Positions 23,101-34,769 of a stretch of DNA of 46,106 bases are shown one piece after another. Every line of letters begins with the position of its first letter. The first letter of the stretch is position 1. Under the pieces are notes generated by a model, which saw only the letters and a list, made by a program, of their open reading frames with translations, made no database searches and was not told the DNA's origin. Source of the DNA: Phaeoceros laevis (taxonomy: Eukaryota; Anthocerotophyta; Anthocerotopsida; Notothyladales); the NCBI GenBank assembly GCA_049999765.1, contig JBNGIQ010007379.1, forward strand, positions 1 to 46,106, given 5' to 3'. The translations under genes were made by a program, and so were the position numbers.

Positions 23101-26100
23101 GATCTCAGGTCCAGTGAAGATGACGCCTCTGACCAACCTGGTGCAGAAGCTGGGTGCCGAGAGTTGGATGTGCAGATGCAAGACAATAAGGTTGAGCACA
23201 GAGCTCAAGACACAGAGGCTGGAAGTCAGGATAGTGGAGGCAGTGGAGCGACAGTAGGGGAAAGTCTTCGGAGTTTAGAGGTAGAGATAGGCAGCGCAGA
23301 TGGTCATGATGAAGGAGATAGACAGGCTGGTCAGGATAGGCTCAGTGCTGGGGATGTGCCCTCTTCTGTTGAGGGGCAAGGGTTGCAAAGAGTGGAAAGA
23401 GCGGAAAGCACCAATCCCAGGGCAGGGGATGCAGACGAGGACATGGAAGGCACTCCATTAGCTGGGGATATCAGTGAGGACGTCAATGCTGTTCAAGTTT
23501 CTGCAGTTGTAGAAGAAGAGCAATCTCCAGGACATCAAAGTACTCAAGTAACCGTCCAAGCAGAGGTTTTAAATCAAAGTGGAACTCCAGCCATGAACAC
23601 CATAGATCCAACTTTCCTTGAGGCTCTTCCTGAGGATTTGCGAGCTGAAGTATTGGCATCTCAACAAACGCAGGTTACACGGCCTGCCAGTCATCCGCTG
23701 CCACCTGCAGAAGATATTGATCCTGAGTTCCTAGCAGCATTACCTCCAGATATTCAAGCAGAGGTCCTTGCGCAACAACGGGCACAGAGAATTGTGCAGG
23801 CTCATCAGATCGAGGGGCAGCCAGTTGACATGGATAGTGCATCTATCATTGCAACTTTTCCAGCTGAGCTGCGCGAAGAAGTGAGGACATATTGTACTAG
23901 GCTGTTACTAGGTGCAAACTTGCAAGAACCCTGCTAACGTCACTTTGTTCATTGCAGGTTCTTCTTACTTCTTCTGAAGCTGTACTCGCTGCATTGCCTC
24001 CAGCACTGCTTGCTGAAGCCCAATTACTCCGTGAAAGAGCAATGAATCAGTACCAGGCTAGGGGTCTTTTTGGAGGGGCACATAGGATTGCCAACCGAAG
24101 GAATAATGTTGGTGTTGGTGTTGGTGGTGGTGTTGGTGGTGGTTCTTCTACCTTAGATCGAGGAGCAGTTGGGGTAACTGGCCTTCAAACTGCACGTAGA
24201 CCAGGTGGACCTGCTGGTACCGGGTTACGAATAAAGGAAGCAGAAGGACATGCCCTTGTGGAAACACAAGCCTTGAAGGCCATGTTGCGATTGTTGCGCC
24301 TTGCACAGGTTCACTCCATACCAACACGTCCAGGTGATGGAGATTTGCAGGAGCCTTGTTTGTCACAGCAGCTGTGCTTACAGTTCGATTCCGTTTTATG
24401 TGATGCAGCCTCTTGGGAAAGGTCTATTGCAACGGTTACTCCTGAATTTATGTGCTCATACTGTGACTAGAGTGACACTGCTCCAGCTTCTGCTGGACAT
24501 GCTAAGACCAGAAGCTGAGGGAGCCTCTTTAGGAGTATCTCCTGATGGGGTTCCATTACAAGGACTGTATGGCTGTCAATGGAACGTCGTCTACGCGCGA
24601 TCGCAGTCATCCGATGGTAGAAACTTCCCCTCAAACCTCTTCATTTTGAGCAGATATTCAAAAGGATCTAGGAAACTGGTTTCTAATTGGATATGTTCGT
24701 TTGTAGGTGTCCCTCCCCTTGTCTCACGCCGGGTTTTAGAGGTTCTAACATATCTGGCTCGGAACCATGCTTCTGTTGCTAGCCTCCTCCTATATCTGAA
24801 ACCCCTGGGTTCAGGAGTGCCAGAATCACAGCAGCAATTCAATGATCCGAAGAAAGAAAAAGGTAAAGCGAAGCTTCTTGATGGAGCTTGTGCTGGGGAG
24901 CTCAAAGAACAGAAGATGAAGGGTGAAATTCCCCTGATTTTGTTTCTAAAGCTATTAAACCAGCCCCTCTACTCACGAAGCAGTGCTCACTTGGAGCAGG
25001 TATGAGCTGTTCTGCATGGTATTTGTGCGTATTGGGACCTCTTCCATGAGCCCTCTGGCTGACCTTGGAGTGTGCTGCAGGTTATGGGATTGCTTGAAGT
25101 TGTTACCACTAATGCGGGGACGAAAGCAGAGTTTCGGTTGAAGGGAAAGGTCCCTGAGTCTATACCAAGCCCTGCCTCTGCAGTGCCAGAAGTAGCTCCT
25201 GCTGAAGGGGGAGCCTTTGAACAAGTGGAAAGGAACCAAAGACAATCTGCGACAGTTAATACCCTGTCGCATGGAGTAGGTGGATATGATGGGGATGATT
25301 CTGCTGAACCTTCGGAAGCTTCAACATCAGGTTTTGAGCTCAAGATGGATGCCACAAGAGTGCTGCTCAGCCTTCCAGAGCCAGAGCTTCGCAATTTGTG
25401 CAAGCTACTAGCACGTGAAGGGTATGGCAGCTCATTTTTGGTTTTGCTGTCTTGTTTGTTGAGTGTTGGAATACTCACGTTTTCTGATTGCAGACCTGCA
25501 TTTTCCTTGCAGGTTGTCTGATATGGCGTACTCACGTGTTGCTGAGGTCTTGAAAAAGCTGGCTACCGCGACATCCTCTCACCGCCGGCTATTTGTTACT
25601 GAGTTGGCAGATGCTGCACGTAGCCTAAGTGGGTCGGCTATGAACGAGTTGCAGACTTTGGCGGATGTTGAGAATGTGGTTGTTAGCACAACGGCTATGG
25701 CTGGTGCTGCAATTCTGCGTGTCCTTCAGGCCCTTAGCGCTCTTACAGGTATCAGTGGGATGGAGAAGAAGGATTTGGATGCAATGATGGAACGGGATCA
25801 GGAGGACGGGATGATGGTCGTAAGGGATTTAAATGCAGCCCTTGAAACATTGTGGTGTGGGTTAAGCCTCTGTGTGGGCAAGATAGAATCCAGGCTGAGT
25901 ATCACGTCAACACTGACCGCGTCCAGTAGTGCTGTTGTCACAGCCTCAGCAGGGGGTGCTGGTTCAGTAGCTCCTCCCCTTCCGCCAGGGACTCAAAAAG
26001 TTTTGCCATTTGTGGAGGCATTTTTCGTCTTGTGTGAAAAGCTACGAGCAGGACCTGCACCTCCGGGCCAGCAGGAATCAGACAGTGCGACTGCTCGTGA

Positions 26101-28090
26101 GATAAAGGAGGCTGCCAATTCTTCAGCTTCAACCTCAACTGTTATTTCTACACCCAAGTCTCCTGTCCAACCAAGGAAGCCAGACGAAAAGGGAATGACT
26201 TTTACTCGGTTTGCAGACAAACATAGGCGTCTTTTGAATGCTTTTGTTCGCCAAAATCCAGGCCTTCTTGAGAAGTCACTTTCCTTGATGCTAAAAACTC
26301 CTCGGTTGATTGACTTTGATAATAAGCGGGCGTATTTCCGGTCTCGGATCAGACAACAGCATGAGCAGCAGCATTATGCACCACTTAGGATATGTGTGCG
26401 AAGAGCCTATGTCCTCGAGGACTCGTATAACCAGCTTCGCATGCGGACACCAGATGAGCTGAAGGGGCGCCTCACTGTACAGTTTCAAGGGGAAGAAGGA
26501 ATTGATGCTGGCGGTCTGACTCGAGAATGGTATCAGTTACTTTCGCGAGTAACCTTCGATAAAGGAGCTCTTCTTTTCACCACTGTAGGAAATGAGTCAA
26601 CCTTCCAGCCAAATCCAAATTCTGTATATCAGACTGAGCACTTATCATACTTCAAATTTGTTGGCCGTGTGGTAAGTTAAATATCTAGTTGGTGTCCTGT
26701 TCATTCTGCGACAGCAAGTCAACCTATGTAGCTAATGTTGGGTGCTTTGTTATTGTTAGGTCGCCAAGGCTCTGTTTGATGGACAGCTGCTTGATGTATA
26801 CTTCACCAGATCCTTCTACAAGCACATTTTGGGTGTAAAAGTAACATATCATGACATTGAAGCAATTGACCCTGATTACTTCAAAAACTTGAAGTGGATG
26901 TTGGAGGTAAGGATGCTCGGGAAAATTGTTCCCCTTCGCATAGCAAGTAGTAGAGTTTCAGGTGACGTTGATCTCATGTCTTGATTTTGTGGATGCAGAA
27001 CGACATCAGTGACATTTTGGATCTTACATTCAGTATGGATGCAGATGAAGAGAAACACATTCTTTATGAGAAAACTGAGGTAACCTATCTGCAAAACTTG
27101 TGCTTGGTTCTTCGATGTGTTTGAGTATGTTGAAGCATGTGCAACTCCCCAGTATCGGATTGTTGTGAAGCTTCATTGCTTTAAACTATGTTTGCTTGAT
27201 GTCTGGTCAGGTGACAGACTATGAACTCATAGCTGGTGGTCGAAACATGAGAGTTACAGAAGAGAACAAACATGAATATGTTGACCTCGTGGCGGAACAT
27301 CGGTTAACAACTGCGATAAGGCCCCAGATAACGGCCTTCTTGGAAGGCTTCAATGAATTGGTCTCCAGAGAACTTATATCCATTTTCAACGACAAAGAAC
27401 TAGAGCTTCTAATAAGTGGCCTTCCTGAAATTGATTGTAAGTCGCCGCATCGATTGACCATTTTGACTGGCAAGCCAGAAATGGTATCATATCCAGTCGC
27501 ATGTCTACATGGCTGATCCTGATGACACGGGGTTCTCTAACAAAGCCAATTGCACATTGTTTTGTAGTGGAGGACCTGAAGGTGAACACAGAGTACACAG
27601 GTTACTCTGCAGCATCTGCTGTTGTGCAGTGGTTCTGGGAGGTTGTAAGAGCATTTAACAAGGAAGATATGGCACGACTTTTACAGTTTATAACTGGCAC
27701 CTCAAAGGTTTGTACTCCCATGTCTTGTCCACATATTGTGCCAGACCTGGTCATTCTTATGGCTGTAAGTTTCTGACAACAACAAAGTCTGAGCACAGGT
27801 GCCTCTGGAGGGATTCAGGGCTTTGCAAGGAATATCTGGGCCTCAGCGGTTCCAAATACACAAGGCATATGGAGCTCCTGAACGACTACCTTCAGCACAT
27901 ACTTGGTATGTAAAAAGCAGCTCTGAATCACCAGACCCTTTTTTTGATACATTGCATTTCATCTCTGACGAAACTTTGTTATTGCAGTTTCAATCAGCTT
28001 GACCTGCCAGAGTACTCTTCTAAGGATCAGCTTCAGGAAAGACTTGTTCTTGCAATTCATGAAGCTAGTGAGGGTTTTGGTTTCGGTTGA
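14152..28090 (+). CDS. UPL1: HECT-type E3 ubiquitin ligase, UPL1/UPL2 family (15 coding exons)
   Basis: A HECT ligase accepts ubiquitin from an E2 on a catalytic cysteine and passes it to a substrate lysine. Deduced coding exons: 14152-14184, 15184-15279, 15405-15611, 15742-23880, 23958-24308, 24409-24616, 24707-24999, 25081-25421, 25513-26671, 26760-26906, 26999-27079, 27211-27436, 27568-27707, 27799-27905, 27988-28090. All introns are GT-AG and phases agree, giving 3,876 residues against about 3,680 for Arabidopsis UPL1. Order of parts: DUF908 and DUF913 armadillo-like regions (about 100-800); UBA (about 1317-1357, [18 protein letters not shown]); UIM ([14 protein letters not shown], about 1362); Lys/Glu-rich stretch (about 1735-1765); acidic stretch (about 2180-2285); two ubiquitin-binding motifs ([14 protein letters not shown] and [14 protein letters not shown], about 2736-2785) within DUF4414; HECT (about 3510-3876), with Cys3843 in [15 protein letters not shown]1 and UPL2 are close paralogues, so the symbol is a family call. 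No frameshift or internal stop is seen. Confidence 0.95.
14185..15183 (+). other. UPL intron 1 (999 bases)
   Basis: Donor gtatgt at 14185, acceptor tgacag ending at 15183. It is the longest intron of the gene; the others are about 74 to 131 bases. No coding or RNA gene is recognised inside. Long first introns often hold regulatory elements, but none can be named here. Confidence 0.8.
26444..28090 (+). other. HECT catalytic domain of the UPL gene
   Basis: The domain begins in the exon ending at 26671, around [20 protein letters not shown] and [12 protein letters not shown]. It continues through [45 protein letters not shown] and SHxSxxL-like [11 protein letters not shown]. The thioester cysteine is formed by TG (27904-27905) and T (27988). 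The tail EASEGFGFG ends at the stop 28088-28090, giving the aromatic near-C-terminal residue usual in HECT proteins. All the structural blocks I know for plant UPL1/2 HECT domains are present, so activity is expected. Confidence 0.9.
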
Positions 28091-28170
28091 GGATCAGACT
28101 CTACATGTCTTCTTTACCTGTTGTCGGTAGGAAGTAGGAGGCTTTTTCTACACAAGCACTTGTTGAAGGG

Positions 28171-28233
28171 GCAACTTCAAGAAACTTTCGCTTGCAGTTT
28201 TTGAGCTAGCAAGGATTTTGGTTTCGGTTGAAG
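28171..28233 (+). repeat. Decayed tandem copy of the UPL terminal coding exon
   Basis: The segment 28175-28230 repeats, with substitutions and small gaps, 28031-28090 of the last coding exon. Examples are cttcaagaaa against cttcaggaaa, gagctagcaaggattttgg against gaagctagtgagggttttgg, and then the identical tttcggttga. The offset is 144 bases. It lies after the true stop and would be in the 3' UTR. No acceptor-like cattgcag precedes it, so use as an alternative exon looks unlikely. Confidence 0.75.
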
Positions 28234-30202
28234 GTGAACTTCGAATTTTTGCCCAGGTTTTCCTTGACCTGCGCTTATCAACTAACGGGTGACAGAACAC
28301 GTCGGGGGAAATGGCATCTGGGGACGTTAGGTCCTCATATTGTACATGGTTGTCTTTATACTCAGCAGGTAGACGCGTTTTGTTTCAGCAACTGAAGTGG
28401 GTGACGTTTGTCATTGCTTCGAATTCAGAATTTTGACTCTCCGAGCCCTCGCAGAAACATGGACGTGCCTTTTTTTTCTGGAGTTTTTTTAGGGGAGCTC
28501 ATGCTGTTCATCAGATATGGCTTAAAGCACTTTCCACGTAGGCCGCTAACGGCCTGCCCAACATGCGTTAACATAACGGACATGCGTTATTTTTTTCTCA
28601 GATCTTTTTTAGGGGAGCTCATGCTATACATTAGATAATTGGAATACAAAACATTCCAAGTTAGCCGCCATCAAGTCGCCCTCTAGTAAGGGGGTCACAT
28701 CCAAATTCATGCCTGCAGGCCTGGGCACGAGGTCCCATGCAACCCAAGGGAACTTAATGAGAGAAGTAGAGAAGGTCTTTAGGCCCTAGCTCAGGAGTTG
28801 CTACAACCCGAGTTGCTGCAACTGTTTCGGTAAGGCTAGAAAGATATTCATTCTGTTTAACTTAACGCTATGGCCGGTGACGAGGGAGCCTGGTGGAGGT
28901 CCTCCCACATCCGCTTCCTGTATACCTGGTGCTAGTATTACGTATAACTTTCATAGTATGCTGTGATGGTTGTGATGCCGTCCTGGTTTTGGTAGGTGAT
29001 TGTCGATGCTTGTGTCATAGCTCACTCGTAGGCCATAGCACACTGCCATTTTAAACTGAGGTATGTGTTTGCTGCCCGCTGGACTTGAGAGTTGTGGGAA
29101 GTGTGAAGAGTAAAGGATTCCATAACCGGAAAAAAATTTTAGATTGACGGCCTGCTTACTGGTGACATTCTTGGCTGCTTGGTAGTTGTGGTTGTGCCGC
29201 TGTGGAGAACCCTTAAAACCTAAGGGCTCTGTAATTCATGTGGTCAAACGAAGCTTTTTCTCTTTTTTAAAAAAGCCGATGTACCTCGTGTAGATTATTC
29301 CGTATCAGCCTGAACAACAGTGGCCTGAAGCTCTGTAGGACTTACGCTTGGGTACTAACACTGGAACTAGTGGACTGTGTGTGTTTGAGAAGTTCCAGTG
29401 TGATTGTTCCTTGAGGGGGTACCCTCGTCAAGTTCTTCCACGGGTGATGTCAGGTGAAGAGTTGTCAACGCTGGACTGCCAAATCCATATCCAGGTTGGG
29501 GCAAAGGAGAGCCTGGAGCTATATCTGATCATGATGGTACAATATACGTGGGCATATCTTCTGGCTCAGGACATGTGCACTTTCTGAGTGGTCGTGATGA
29601 GTATGGCATGACATATATATTGGCTGAGTGATAATGATAATTATGGCAGAGGAAGCCTACACAGAGGCCATCAGATCTGAAGTCCCGTCTGTAACTGGCC
29701 AGCCCTATTTATCGAAAAGGCACTACTCTCCCTGGCCTTGGATGAACAATGGCTTTGTGATGTCTGTGATAACCGAATTGATGGAGACGATTTTGGTCTG
29801 TTCGAAAGTTGGGGTCCATGCTGTCGTAGCCTGAGTTGCGGCTATCTGAGCACTGGTTTGTGTGTCCTTCAAGAATTGTGCTGTTTGAAAAAATGTGTGG
29901 GAGACGATCCTTCTGTTGTCGGATAGTAGTCCCTCGTGTGGAGGGGTGGAAGGAGACTGAAAGAAGCAAATCATGAGAAGAAGTTATCTCGAAAATTATA
30001 GTCCAAGCTGACTACAACCGAAGTCTCTTTGCTCTTCGTACTATGGTTGTGGCCGCCGCTCTTTTACTTGAGCCCTTCCTTGCTACCCCATCCCAGGAAA
30101 CCTGGAGCGCATTATAGCAGTCGTGGATGTACTGTCAGTCGTGGATGTATTGTCGGCCACTATTGCCGCCCGGTTGGCTCACGCCCAGATCAGCAAGGTT
30201 TC
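28234..30202. other. UPL 3' flank; no further gene recognised
   Basis: The first few hundred bases should hold the 3' UTR and polyadenylation region, but no clear AATAAA was found. Short frames near 29348-29587 and 29709-29974 show no family motif. Confidence 0.45.
28461..28643. repeat. Direct repeat, two copies of about 60 bases
   Basis: The block ggacgtgcc, a T-rich run, then ttttttaggggagctcatgc at 28461-28520 recurs at about 28579-28643 with a few changes. The period is about 120 bases. Confidence 0.75.
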
Positions 30203-30204
30203 AT

Positions 30205-31398
30205 TCATTCATGTAGTCCGCCAGAGTTTGTTGATCTTGCTGAAAAAAGTCGATGAGTGTCTGACCGGATTTGAACAAATGGGCATGCCTCAGTCGAACT
30301 TTGAGGAGCCCTCGGCAGTCTTGGAAAATATGATGCTCTTCGACTTCAGGTACGAGGAGGCATTTTGGACAGACTCTTTGGTCTCTTGGAATTCTTGCCC
30401 ACTTCTGTTTGGTGAAAGTTGTAGGAGCAGTCCTACTCCGACACCTGGCAAAGGCCGCAGCATGATCCAGGGGTATGTATAGTCTTAAGAAGGTTTGTAG
30501 CTGGTAATTTGCATATGTGATCCGGTCATTTCTGAAGTTTTGTGCGTAGAATGACTTGGGTTTGAGGCAGTGAGACGGACCTACCAGGTAAGCGCCAAGT
30601 ATGCTTGCCTGATGACCTCAGGAGTGAGCTCCGCTAGTTCACGGTGTTGCAAGTTCCACTTGGTGAGCCAGACTTTCCACTCATAATACCAACCCCTGGC
30701 AAAAGCTCGATCCTCCTCCATTGCAAGGTCAAGGGCAATACGTGGAAGTTTGTTTGACTGCATTCTGGAGATTCTTCGAAGGTATCGTGCGGTGATGATA
30801 ATGGCCTCAATCTCGATTGGGTATGTCCCAACTTCTGCCATGAGTATATCCACGCTGGAGGCTTTTGGGAGTTGGAGGATGCATCTGAAATATGAGTTTT
30901 GAATCCTCTGCATCTCCTCCCAGTGAGAGTCGCGGCATCCGGTGTCCCAAGATGGCACTGCATATAGAAGGGTTGGTATGGCCACTGTGTGCCATAACTT
31001 GATCATGGGAATCATATAGAGACAATAATTTGCTGTCATGGCTGAAAAAATCATTGCGACCGTTGATCTTGTGGGTGCCATCCTGTTGAGACGGGCTTTG
31101 GCCTGTTGCCTGCTAGCATATGTCTCGATACCGAGGCGAGTGTAGGCTGGTTGACGAGGAATTTCTTGTGAATGCCATGCAAATTCCGGTTCTGGCTGGT
31201 GACCTCCGAAGATCACAATGGCAGATTTCTTGATGTTCATCTGCAGATGGAACCTTGTGTAGAAGGCCTGGGTGCACTGTAGCAGATTCTGTAGACCTGC
31301 TGAGGATGTGGCCAAGAGAACAATCATGTTCGTTATGATCTCTAACATCATTTCTCAGCTCAAACTTACTTGCCAAGCTAGCTTGCACTCCACCAAGT
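30205..31398 (-). pseudogene. LINE retrotransposon RT, 3' fragment
   Basis: Read on the minus strand from about 31398, the frame starts within RT palm motif C and continues through the thumb (YTRLGIETYASRQQAKARLN), ILMAEVGTYPIEIEA and KWNLQHRELAELTPEVIRQ. It then runs, after a break near 30585, into a Cys-Cys-His-Cys finger (CPKCLLVPEVEEHHIFQDC, near 30350-30295), ending about 30205. The catalytic FADD box is replaced by ITNM. The 5' half of the element is missing. It belongs to the same broad LINE group as the other copies in this window, but clearly diverged. Confidence 0.75.
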
Positions 31399-31654
31399 TG
31401 AAGTACAGCTGCAAATCACCTCAAAAGCAAGCCAAAGCTATTCAGAAATGGAACGAAAATTGGGGCTCGTACTTCACGTCAACAACCTCACTCGACAGCA
31501 TTGATTGGTTTCGAGATAACCCTGCAGACTGGATACTCTGCATTTCCTGCTTCAAATCTAATAACAGCAAAATTTTTGTTTAATGTTCTCTGGATTTTTT
31601 GCATTGAATGGAATAAAAGTAAAATCTTTGTCTGCATTAATGTTATGCCTGCAA

Positions 31655-32054
31655 NNNNNNNNNNNNNNNNNNNNNNNNNNNNNNNNNNNNNNNNNNNNNN
31701 NNNNNNNNNNNNNNNNNNNNNNNNNNNNNNNNNNNNNNNNNNNNNNNNNNNNNNNNNNNNNNNNNNNNNNNNNNNNNNNNNNNNNNNNNNNNNNNNNNNN
31801 NNNNNNNNNNNNNNNNNNNNNNNNNNNNNNNNNNNNNNNNNNNNNNNNNNNNNNNNNNNNNNNNNNNNNNNNNNNNNNNNNNNNNNNNNNNNNNNNNNNN
31901 NNNNNNNNNNNNNNNNNNNNNNNNNNNNNNNNNNNNNNNNNNNNNNNNNNNNNNNNNNNNNNNNNNNNNNNNNNNNNNNNNNNNNNNNNNNNNNNNNNNN
32001 NNNNNNNNNNNNNNNNNNNNNNNNNNNNNNNNNNNNNNNNNNNNNNNNNNNNNN
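31655..32054. other. Assembly gap (400 N)
   Basis: A run of exactly 400 N. AT-rich sequence lies on both sides, with a 44-base tandem repeat starting 20 bases after the gap. Confidence 0.98.
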
Positions 32055-32074
32055 TATTAAATCAGCACTATGTC

Positions 32075-32214
32075 AATGTCATTACAACTTTGAAGCAACG
32101 ACTTCAAAAATCTGTAAAAATGTCATTACAAATTTGCAGCAACCATGTTAAAAATCCATAACAATGTCATTGCAAACTTGCAGCACAGACTTCAGAGAAC
32201 TATAGCAATGTCAG
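32075..32214. repeat. 44-base tandem repeat, about 3.2 copies
   Basis: Units begin with aatgtcatt at 32075, 32119 and 32163, and a fourth unit starts with aatgtca at 32207; the period is constant at 44. Each unit has a centre like acaa(c/a)ttg.agca. The array lies at the gap edge, so the missing sequence may hold more copies. Confidence 0.85.
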
Positions 32215-32785
32215 CATCTTTGACTCACTAAGGATAAGTCGTTGACTCATGAAGCATAAGTTGACAATACAGTGTTGAATTAATGCAAAAACAGTGTTGA
32301 ATAAATAATACAGAACATTGATTTACAACTTCAATGCTATTGAAGAAAGAATGTGTCATTGCCATATCAAAGCATGTAGTGTAATTGAATAGGTAATGCA
32401 CTATTATTGTAATATTGAGTGAAACGTTTTTTTTCCATATTGCTACGCTAACAAAAAATTATTGACACCAAGACTTATTAACATCCATCCTATCATGTTT
32501 TGGCTTTGAAATGGGCTTGTTTCATCACCCTCCCTGAAAAGCCTCCATTTCAGGAGATTGTTTCAAAAGCAAAAAAATATTGCTTCAATACTTATTCATC
32601 TCTATTTTACCTGATTATGTCCATTTTTTTGAAATAGTGATGTATCAATATTGATTCAATTTGACATTGAAACAATATTGTTGTGGCATTCACTCAACCG
32701 ACAAAAATAGCATTGAATCAGCACTGTTTAAATATTCCACGGTTTACTCACGCTTTTAATATTGATTCAACACTAAAATGGAGGA
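32215..32785. other. AT-rich repetitive DNA
   Basis: Short motifs such as cagtgttgaat, tattgattcaa and attgaatcagcact recur in both orientations. No coding sequence is seen. It borders the truncated end of the copia element. Confidence 0.5.
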
Positions 32786-33119
32786 CCTAGAAGTTCGTGA
32801 TGTGCCAAACACGCAGGCTTCACAGAATGTTTTCTCGACCTGCTGGTGGAGAAACTTCTCTCTGTAGAGGTCTGTTTTGCTGGATACTATAGCCTTCAGT
32901 CTGTCAAAGTTAACATGTGCAAGTCGTGCAAGTCGTGCATGGTCTGTTGCTGAACGTAGGCTGCCGTTGTAGCATATGCGTAGGCAGCTAAGGGGAGCTT
33001 CGACACAAAGTCTAACTTATAGATATCATTTATAGGCGTACCAGTTGCCTTGACATGCCCCTTGGACAGCGGATCGGAAATGCTGCGGGTAATCCCATTG
33101 AAGAAGACATCTAAGGATG
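32786..33119 (-). pseudogene. Ty1/copia gag-pre-integrase domain, truncated
   Basis: Following the protease, the minus strand reads INDIYKLDFVSKLPLAAYAY and, after a frame change near 32920, ARLAHVNFDRLKAIVS and CEACVFGTSRTSRS. The RLAHVNFDRL and C..C..G..R pattern is the zinc-binding pre-integrase module that precedes the integrase core in copia elements. The coding similarity ends near 32786 in AT-rich DNA. Confidence 0.75.
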
Positions 33120-33535
33120 TCTGACATGTAAACTTAAGAAGGGCTACAAGATTCTTGACCATCTTTGGAACATGGAGGACATCTTATAGGTAAATGGTGG
33201 TGTGATCTTTAAGGAGGATAGGAATTGTACCTCTACCAGCTATCGGGCTTCCTCTATCATCACCCGTTAGCACAACATGACCTCGTGGCATTTTGGTATA
33301 CTCACTAAACGCATTTCTTTGGTGACAGCAATGAGCTGACGTACCTGAATCTAGAAACCATGCATTTGACTCTGTTACAGTAGATACCAGGCAGACTGCT
33401 AACAGGGTGTGTTGTTTGCCAGGTTGGTTTCAGCAGGGGGAGTTGTCCTCCTCGGCTCGTTAGCCTTCTTTTTCCTGCATTCGGCCTCATAATGACCCGG
33501 AATAAGGCATCAATTACAAGTCCTTTTCTTTTTAG
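33120..33535 (-). pseudogene. Ty1/copia nucleocapsid knuckle and protease
   Basis: A zinc knuckle near 33525-33480 reads C-N-stop-C-L-I-P-G-H-Y-E-A-E-C, which is CX2CX4HX4C with a TGA inside. The protease active site WFLDSGTSAHCCHQ follows near 33361-33320, with HVVLTGDDRGSPIAGRGTIP and DVLHVPKMVKNLVAL further on. A TAA replaces a likely Gln codon just before DVLHVP. These are standard copia features. The knuckle and protease lie in different frames, so the copy is dead. Confidence 0.8.
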
Positions 33536-33692
33536 CTGCTCCAGGTTGAGCTAGACGTCTTCTAAAACTGTTGTTGCTGCTATTGTTTGGTTGCCAAGGC
33601 TGTCGAGGTGGTGGCTTCCTAGGACCCCTGTTTGCACTTGCTGTGTAGAGTATCCTGTTTGAGGCCTCTCCTCGCTGGGAGGTGCCACCTCA

Positions 33693-34584
33693 TTATGTAG
33701 CCCTGCTGGACTCTTCCTCGAGAAGAGCTCCTATAAGGTCGGACAGCGTCACAGCTAGTGCCTGACCTGCAGGTGTTGCCTGCGAAATTTGTCTCAGCGT
33801 TGTACTGTGGTTACTCACAAAGGTACGATAACTCGGTGGTAAGGATAGTAGCAACACAATAGCAGCTTGCATTTTAGAAAGTCTTGTTCCAATTGAGGCA
33901 AGCTTTGCTCTTGAAGTCCTGAACTTGCTTATATGTTGCTCAACTGAATCAGATTCCTTCATTATACAGTTGTAGAGAGATCTCGTAGCTGTAACCATGG
34001 ATGACCCATTGATCACTTGGTATGCTTGTGTCAGAGAATCCCACACGGATTTTGTGGATTCAGCATCCAAAGTGTAGTGCATGATGGATCCATCCAAGGC
34101 TGCTTGAATGACTCCAAGGGCACGAAGATCCAACTTGTTCCATGCAGCAATGGTTGCAGCAGCAGCACCTTGTGCTGGCTTTGGGTCAGAACCATCCACT
34201 ACAACCCATAAATCGTTTTCTCTCGAAGTATGGTCTTCACCCTCATTACCTGTCAAAATTTGCTCTAGCAAATCTATCTTTTTCCTTGAAGTCTATCTTC
34301 ATATGGGTAACCGTAGGAGGTGGGTTTGCCATATTCCTCAGTTGGCTTTGGGGAGTTTGAACTGCTAATGGTCGTGCTACTAACTCTGCTGATGTCAAAG
34401 GTATTTGGGGAGCTGACTGTGGAGCACGTGTCCGAGGGACTATATGAGGGACAGCGTTACTGGACTCTGTGTCAGATACTTGATCATTCAAGGCAAGGGG
34501 ATCTACCAGATAATCTCTACCACTACCACTGAGTGTTTTTCGTAATGGGATTCTATTACGCCTGCCTCTACCTGACATGGACAA
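33693..34584 (-). pseudogene. Ty1/copia gag
   Basis: The frame 34584-34246 starts with a basic segment (MSMSGRGRRNRIPLRK) and leads to MKIDFKEKDRFARANFDR. After a frame change near 34255 the rest follows (34271-33693) with the usual features of a copia gag: AAWNKLDLRALGVIQAALDG, STKSVWDSLTQAYQ, LYNCIMKESDSVEQHISKF and VLLLSLPPSYRTFV. One frameshift separates the parts. In an intact element gag forms the particle shell that packages the RNA. Confidence 0.8.
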
Positions 34585-34769
34585 GTAACAAACGTAAGAC
34601 TTCTACCGTGCAGTGTGGACAACATGATGCTTAGAAATCAGTAAAGGAATATTGCTTCGGCCTTGCACTCTTCCCTTTCTCACATGTCCTCTTGGGAAGA
34701 TCGCTGTACTTCTGTTTCGGTGCAGCCGATGAATACGAATCTCTCGGTCCCCACAGGTACTCAAACCGA

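Noticed and set aside
31501-32161. Open frames running through the 400-N gap
   Set aside because: They are almost entirely unknown bases with no motif on either side.
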